The notes under the pieces are model-generated. The model saw only the letters and a program-made list of their open reading frames with translations. It ran no database searches and was not told the DNA's origin. The translations under genes were made by a program, and so were the position numbers. Shown one piece after another: positions 20,542 through 24,126 of a DNA stretch of 24,126 bases (within the stretch, counting starts at the first letter, position 1; each line of letters begins with the position of its first letter). The DNA is from a virus, in IMG/VR virus record IMGVR_UViG_3300044991_000500, positions 1-24,126 of that record; one strand, given 5' to 3'.

Positions 20542-22106
20542 TCGGTTTTCTTGGCTTTTGGTTTCCGAGTCTTTTTGACGGTAGCGGTAATCTCTTCCTG
20601 CTCTACAACAACAGGTTGCGACCCACCTTCTGACGGAGCGACTGGGGACGGAGATTCAGAAGAATCATCTTCCATGTCAATAGCCGGTGCAACACTAGTT
20701 GCGGGACGTTCTTTCTGAATCACCGAAATCTCAGATACATCAACGCCGTATTTTGCAGCGAGTTGACGTACAAACAAAGCTTGTTGAGCTTTTGACTCTA
20801 AAGCAGAACGCCAATCAAGACCACGCGCACCATAGACCTCGTCAAAGGTAACAACTCCCGCTTCCAGTTCTGCCAATTGAGCCGCAGAATTACGGCCAAC
20901 GTCAACATTCGGGGAGCGCGGAGCGGTAATTGAGACTTCGTACCAGTCGCTAGGAGCGTCGTTTAGCGTAGGATCGTTCTTGATCGCGTATTCCATCGCA
21001 TATTCGTAAATGCGACGAGCCGCTGATGCCATGACTTGATGGCGAGAGCGGAACCATACAGACGACATATCTAGCGCACCGCGATAGACAGTTCCCTGCA
21101 TCGACTCTGGGTAAACAAGAACGTAAGGGATGCCAACGCCAGCACAGACTTTCTCAGTCAGTTGTCGCCAGTACTCGCGCATATTTACACCGGGACGCTC
21201 GGTCGCGAACTGCTCAAAACTGTCACCGTTTTTCATTACCTTCACGCCAGATCCAAAGACCTGTTCGTAGTAATTCTCGGCGGTGTTTACACTCGCTCCA
21301 GCAGTACCAGCGCGGAGGTTGCTTGCTTGGACTTCGCCGGAGACGGTCTTAACAATCTGAGCGACAGAAGCTCCAAGCTTGCAAGCCTCCATCTCCAGCT
21401 TTTGCAGATCATCTAGATCGTGCAGATCGTTGATGACAGCGGAAACAAACGGCAGACCTCGGAGTTGACCGGGACGATTCGGCTCGTAGATATGGACTAC
21501 GGAGTCAGAAGGAATGGAGCGAACATCAGTCAGGTTACCCTGAGTTTTTTCCGATCCAATAAAGTAGGATATCGCTCGTCCGGTACGAGGATCAAACCGG
21601 ATACCGTCAAAAACGGTCTCATCTGCTGGCATCCCTGTGGGAGTAGCAATTGATTGCGCTTCGATTAACTGCAATCGAGGTCTGCCGGTATCACCTTTGG
21701 TCAACAACAAGAACGACTCGCCATCATAGAACCAACCGCGAGCGGCTTGCCCCATCAAAGTGGAGAACGACTGACGAGAACCAATATCGGGATAACGGCT
21801 CCAGACATCAAACCACTTTTTGGCCTTAAGATTCCAAGCGGAATCACTGGAGGCTGGTTGAACCGAGAAGCTTGAGCCAACAGTGTATGATTCAAACAAG
21901 TCGCCAAGCCTATTCAGTACAGCGTTGTTTTGCTCGAAAAAGCGAGACTTGCGAACGATGGCTTGACGAGTCGAACTAGTAACATCAAACCGCGCGGAGG
22001 TGTAAGACGTATCGAGATACGAACGACGCAACGAGTTTCCCGCTCCTTCGTATTTGTTTACGGGAGCAGGAAACAGCTTGTCCGCTATGTTTTGAAGGAA
22101 TCCCAT
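20538..22106 (-). CDS. Portal protein, lambda gpB family
   Basis: The 522-aa protein matches the lambda-type portal family (Phage_portal_2). It has ARFDVTSSTRQAIVRKSRFF and NNAVLNRLGDLFESYTVGS near the N-terminus. Then come WSRYPDIGSRQSFSTLMGQA, GESFLLL and the hallmark VVHIYEPNRPGQLRGLPFVS (about 213-232), followed by DLDDLQKLEMEACKLGA. The dodecameric portal forms the DNA channel at the capsid vertex and binds the terminase. The C-terminal 60 residues are a low-complexity tail ending in TVKKTRKPKAKKTE. It shares one base with the preceding gene and four with the next. Confidence 0.92.
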   Translation of the reverse strand: MGFLQNIADKLFPAPVNKYEGAGNSLRRSYLDTSYTSARFDVTSSTRQAIVRKSRFFEQNNAVLNRLGDLFESYTVGSSFSVQPASSDSAWNLKAKKWFDVWSRYPDIGSRQSFSTLMGQAARGWFYDGESFLLLTKGDTGRPRLQLIEAQSIATPTGMPADETVFDGIRFDPRTGRAISYFIGSEKTQGNLTDVRSIPSDSVVHIYEPNRPGQLRGLPFVSAVINDLHDLDDLQKLEMEACKLGASVAQIVKTVSGEVQASNLRAGTAGASVNTAENYYEQVFGSGVKVMKNGDSFEQFATERPGVNMREYWRQLTEKVCAGVGIPYVLVYPESMQGTVYRGALDMSSVWFRSRHQVMASAARRIYEYAMEYAIKNDPTLNDAPSDWYEVSITAPRSPNVDVGRNSAAQLAELEAGVVTFDEVYGARGLDWRSALESKAQQALFVRQLAAKYGVDVSEISVIQKERPATSVAPAIDMEDDSSESPSPVAPSEGGSQPVVVEQEEITATVKKTRKPKAKKTE

Positions 22107-22507
22107 TAGCTCATTCGGGTTGTGGCTTCACGACGGAATTGCGTGAAATCCCCATAATACCGAGTGGTTGAAACCAGAACGGCGGTTAACATTTTATTGT
22201 AAATTTGGAGATCGGTGGGACTAGCAATCCCATCACCAGCCAAAAGCGTTACGGCGTAATCGTAATCCGAAAGCAGAGACTCCCACATTTCCAGCATTTC
22301 CACCGAAGACGGCGCACCTTCACCCGGCTTAGAAAACGTGACTGAAACGTCTGCACTTGATGTTTGACTTACAACGTTTCCGGTTTCAATTGAACTTGCG
22401 GCAGCGGTAAGTTTTACGAGCAGCGCGGCAAGCAGGGTCAACGAAGCCTTTCCGGCATACGTAGTGCGTAGATACGACCGCTTAGTTGAGACCGTGTAGG
22501 TGACCAC
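22106..22507 (-). CDS. Hypothetical protein between terminase and portal
   Basis: A 133-aa protein from a GTG at 22505-22507; an in-frame stop lies five codons upstream, so this is the longest form. It starts with basic YTVSTKRSYLRTTYAGKASL, an alanine-rich helix (LLAALLVKLTAAASS), and has a helical C-terminal half (MLEMWESLLSDYDYAVTLLA, LQIYNKMLTAVLVSTTRYYG). In lambda-like phages the gene here encodes the head-tail joining protein gpW of about 68 residues. This protein is twice that size and shows no clear gpW motif. It ends at the portal start (TAATG), so coupling is likely. Confidence 0.65.
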   Translation of the reverse strand: MVTYTVSTKRSYLRTTYAGKASLTLLAALLVKLTAAASSIETGNVVSQTSSADVSVTFSKPGEGAPSSVEMLEMWESLLSDYDYAVTLLAGDGIASPTDLQIYNKMLTAVLVSTTRYYGDFTQFRREATTRMS

Positions 22508-22539
22508 CGCAACGGATGTTCACTGAATTTTTGCAAACG

Positions 22540-24126
22540 TCAAGCAGCACTTTCAACTTCATTTGAATTTGGCTTTAGGTCGTTCCATAACATTGCCATA
22601 GCCAACTGCATCAGTTCGCAGTCGTGCAAATGGTCAGGCCATCGGTGATTTCGTTTGAACCACTGGTAACGAATTCGCCCACTTCTATTGGCTGTGGGCT
22701 TTAAAATGTGAGAGTCCAAGTGTTTCCAGTAAACATCCGAACCAACGGAAAACGCGCCTTCAACCTGCATTTGATTTGGAAGGGAACAAACGCTCCAAGA
22801 AAACTGTTCGTTTGACCTGCGAAGCTTAGACAACATTTCTCGCAAATGTTCAGTATCAAAAACCAACAAAGGTTGAACTACATCCGTTCGCATGGAGGTA
22901 GACGTTGAAATTCCGAATGGATGAATGGACCCAGACTTCGTCGTAAAACGTGCGCCGCTTTCCCGCCCCTTCATGGGCATCCATCCAACAAGCATTGGTT
23001 TTCTAAGTCCACCCTCAGGTGGGTATCGTAATCCGCACGGATAGCTAACTGGGTTTCCGCTTGTTGAAGAGTAACCGCTGCAAGCATCGTAAACTGCCTG
23101 TGTATTAAACCCTGAGTCAATTCCGACATCCATGTCGTGAACTTTAAGTTCAACTTGAACTCTTCGCAGTGCGGCAAAGTCGTCGGCGTGTCCTGCTGCT
23201 ACCAAACGCGAATTCCCTCCATCCCATTCTCGGCATACCCACCAAAAATAAGGAGCGGCGGCTTGAACGTCTGCGGTCAAGTATCTACGAGCTTCCGGCA
23301 TTTCAGCGTCAGAAATAATTTCTACTCGATCCGCTGTGCCTTCTTGGTTTTCCCAAGGCTCCGCTAACATACCATTTACAAAACCTTGAAGTCCCATCAT
23401 CGAGTTTTTAGCTTCAAGGAACGCGACAGCAAGATAACCCCAAGTACATTTTTTGTCAGGGCTGTAAAGACTTGAAAGGTGATAGGAACGAATTGACGGA
23501 AGGCTGTTTGGGTTTTCAGCGATCCATTTTCCGTGACGCAATGCGGCTACTTTGTAGCTGTCAGAAATCCTCCCTTGGCAAAGCTGGCATTCGTAGTAGG
23601 CAGACGACCGAATGGCATGCCAATCGTATTTACCATCTTCGGTTTTTGCGTTGTCCCATTTTACTTGTTTCCATTCTAAGCGGATAAGTTCTTTGCAGTG
23701 AAAACAAGGGATGTAATACCGGCGTTGGTCTCCGCGAATAAAACGTTGCCAGATTCTTCCTTCGGTCATCGTTGGAGTTGATGTAAAAAATGCCTTGGAA
23801 CTTGAAAACGCCTTTAACCGTTGTTCAGCAAGATCCAAAGCGTCGGCTTCCTTGGCCGTTGCTTCCGCAAATTTATCCACCTCGTCAGCCACCAAAATGC
23901 GGACTGGACGAGACGCAAGGTTTGCAGGGGAGTTTGATCCAATAAAGGTAAGTGTGCAGCGATCAAACTGTTGTTCCAGATTTGTCATCTGGTCCATGTT
24001 CACTGGAAACCGTGCCTTTAAAGCAGGTGAATCTTCCAGCAATGGATACCAACGAGTTTTAGAAAAGGATCGGGCTAAGTTTTCTGATGGCATCAACCAC
24101 AAAACCGGAGAAGGTTCGTTATCAAT
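22540..24126 (-). CDS. terL: Terminase large subunit, GpA family (N-terminus missing)
   Basis: The frame is open to the window edge: the first residues seen are IDNEPSPVLWLMPSENLA, so the N-terminus with the Walker A loop lies outside. Within the 528 visible residues are Walker B (ILVADEVD, about 23870-23898) and the coupling motif FFTSTPT. Two CxxC pairs (CFHC and CQLC) form the GpA-type zinc ribbon, and the nuclease segment is VGIDSGFNTQAVYDAC. GpA-type terminases cut concatemeric DNA and pump it through the portal, often making cohesive ends. The small subunit should lie just outside the window. Confidence 0.93.
   Translation of the reverse strand: MDNEPSPVLWLMPSENLARSFSKTRWYPLLEDSPALKARFPVNMDQMTNLEQQFDRCTLTFIGSNSPANLASRPVRILVADEVDKFAEATAKEADALDLAEQRLKAFSSSKAFFTSTPTMTEGRIWQRFIRGDQRRYYIPCFHCKELIRLEWKQVKWDNAKTEDGKYDWHAIRSSAYYECQLCQGRISDSYKVAALRHGKWIAENPNSLPSIRSYHLSSLYSPDKKCTWGYLAVAFLEAKNSMMGLQGFVNGMLAEPWENQEGTADRVEIISDAEMPEARRYLTADVQAAAPYFWWVCREWDGGNSRLVAAGHADDFAALRRVQVELKVHDMDVGIDSGFNTQAVYDACSGYSSTSGNPVSYPCGLRYPPEGGLRKPMLVGWMPMKGRESGARFTTKSGSIHPFGISTSTSMRTDVVQPLLVFDTEHLREMLSKLRRSNEQFSWSVCSLPNQMQVEGAFSVGSDVYWKHLDSHILKPTANRSGRIRYQWFKRNHRWPDHLHDCELMQLAMAMLWNDLKPNSNEVESAA

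Overview
The window is a piece of a tailed-phage genome (or, less likely, a prophage). Every gene I can support lies on the minus strand, so transcription runs from high to low coordinates. It encodes a lambda-type (GpA) terminase, a lambda-type portal, an HK97-fold capsid with a ClpP-like maturation protease, a tail tube, a short tape measure and tail-tip proteins. No sheath gene is seen, so a siphovirus-like virion is the simplest reading. No integrase, repressor, replicase, tRNA or bacterial housekeeping gene is visible. Starts are mostly not preceded by Shine-Dalgarno sequences but by A/C-rich leaders. That fits a host with weak SD use; I cannot name the host, and Verrucomicrobiota or Bacteroidota would be guesses.

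Layout in transcription order. (1) 24126-18227, packaging and head: terL (cut by the window edge), an unknown 133-aa protein, portal, a 708-aa protease/major-capsid fusion with a plausible internal start for the capsid part, and a 58-aa protein, closed by a 12-bp stem-loop. (2) 18161-16023, appendages: two small proteins, a fibre with a peptidase S74 autochaperone, and a DUF7936-like protein. (3) 16021-15217, compact lysis-like cassette: five small overlapping genes including two membrane proteins (holin candidates) and a small lipoprotein (o-spanin candidate). (4) 15215-9033, neck and tail: connector-like proteins, tail terminator, tail tube, assembly-chaperone-like protein, tape measure, a tail protein and a tandem duplicated pair. 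(5) 9031-6344, an AT-rich 895-aa putative tail-tip or receptor-binding protein. (6) 6293-2955, recombination operon: small AT-hook-like protein, RecT annealase, unknown 95-aa protein, RecB/Cas4-type nuclease, MazG-like pyrophosphohydrolase, SSB-like protein, RusA resolvase. Most junctions overlap by 4-26 bases, which suggests translational coupling. (7) 2954-1, accessory and lysis region: a structured intergenic stretch with a candidate promoter, an unknown 131-aa protein, a DUF932 protein, small coiled-coil proteins and the endolysin.

The most unusual signals are three 26-base intergenic repeats (951-976, 1288-1313, 2322-2347). They fold into the same hairpin, and one base pair changes on both sides in one copy. 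They occupy three consecutive intergenic gaps around the DUF932 gene. Also notable are the protease-capsid fusion with a nested start, a 69-base multi-stem inverted repeat after rusA, a fibre-plus-lysis block inserted between capsid and tail-completion genes, and an LQE-type repeat shared by two otherwise unrelated small structural proteins. No stretch above 300 bases lacks a gene.
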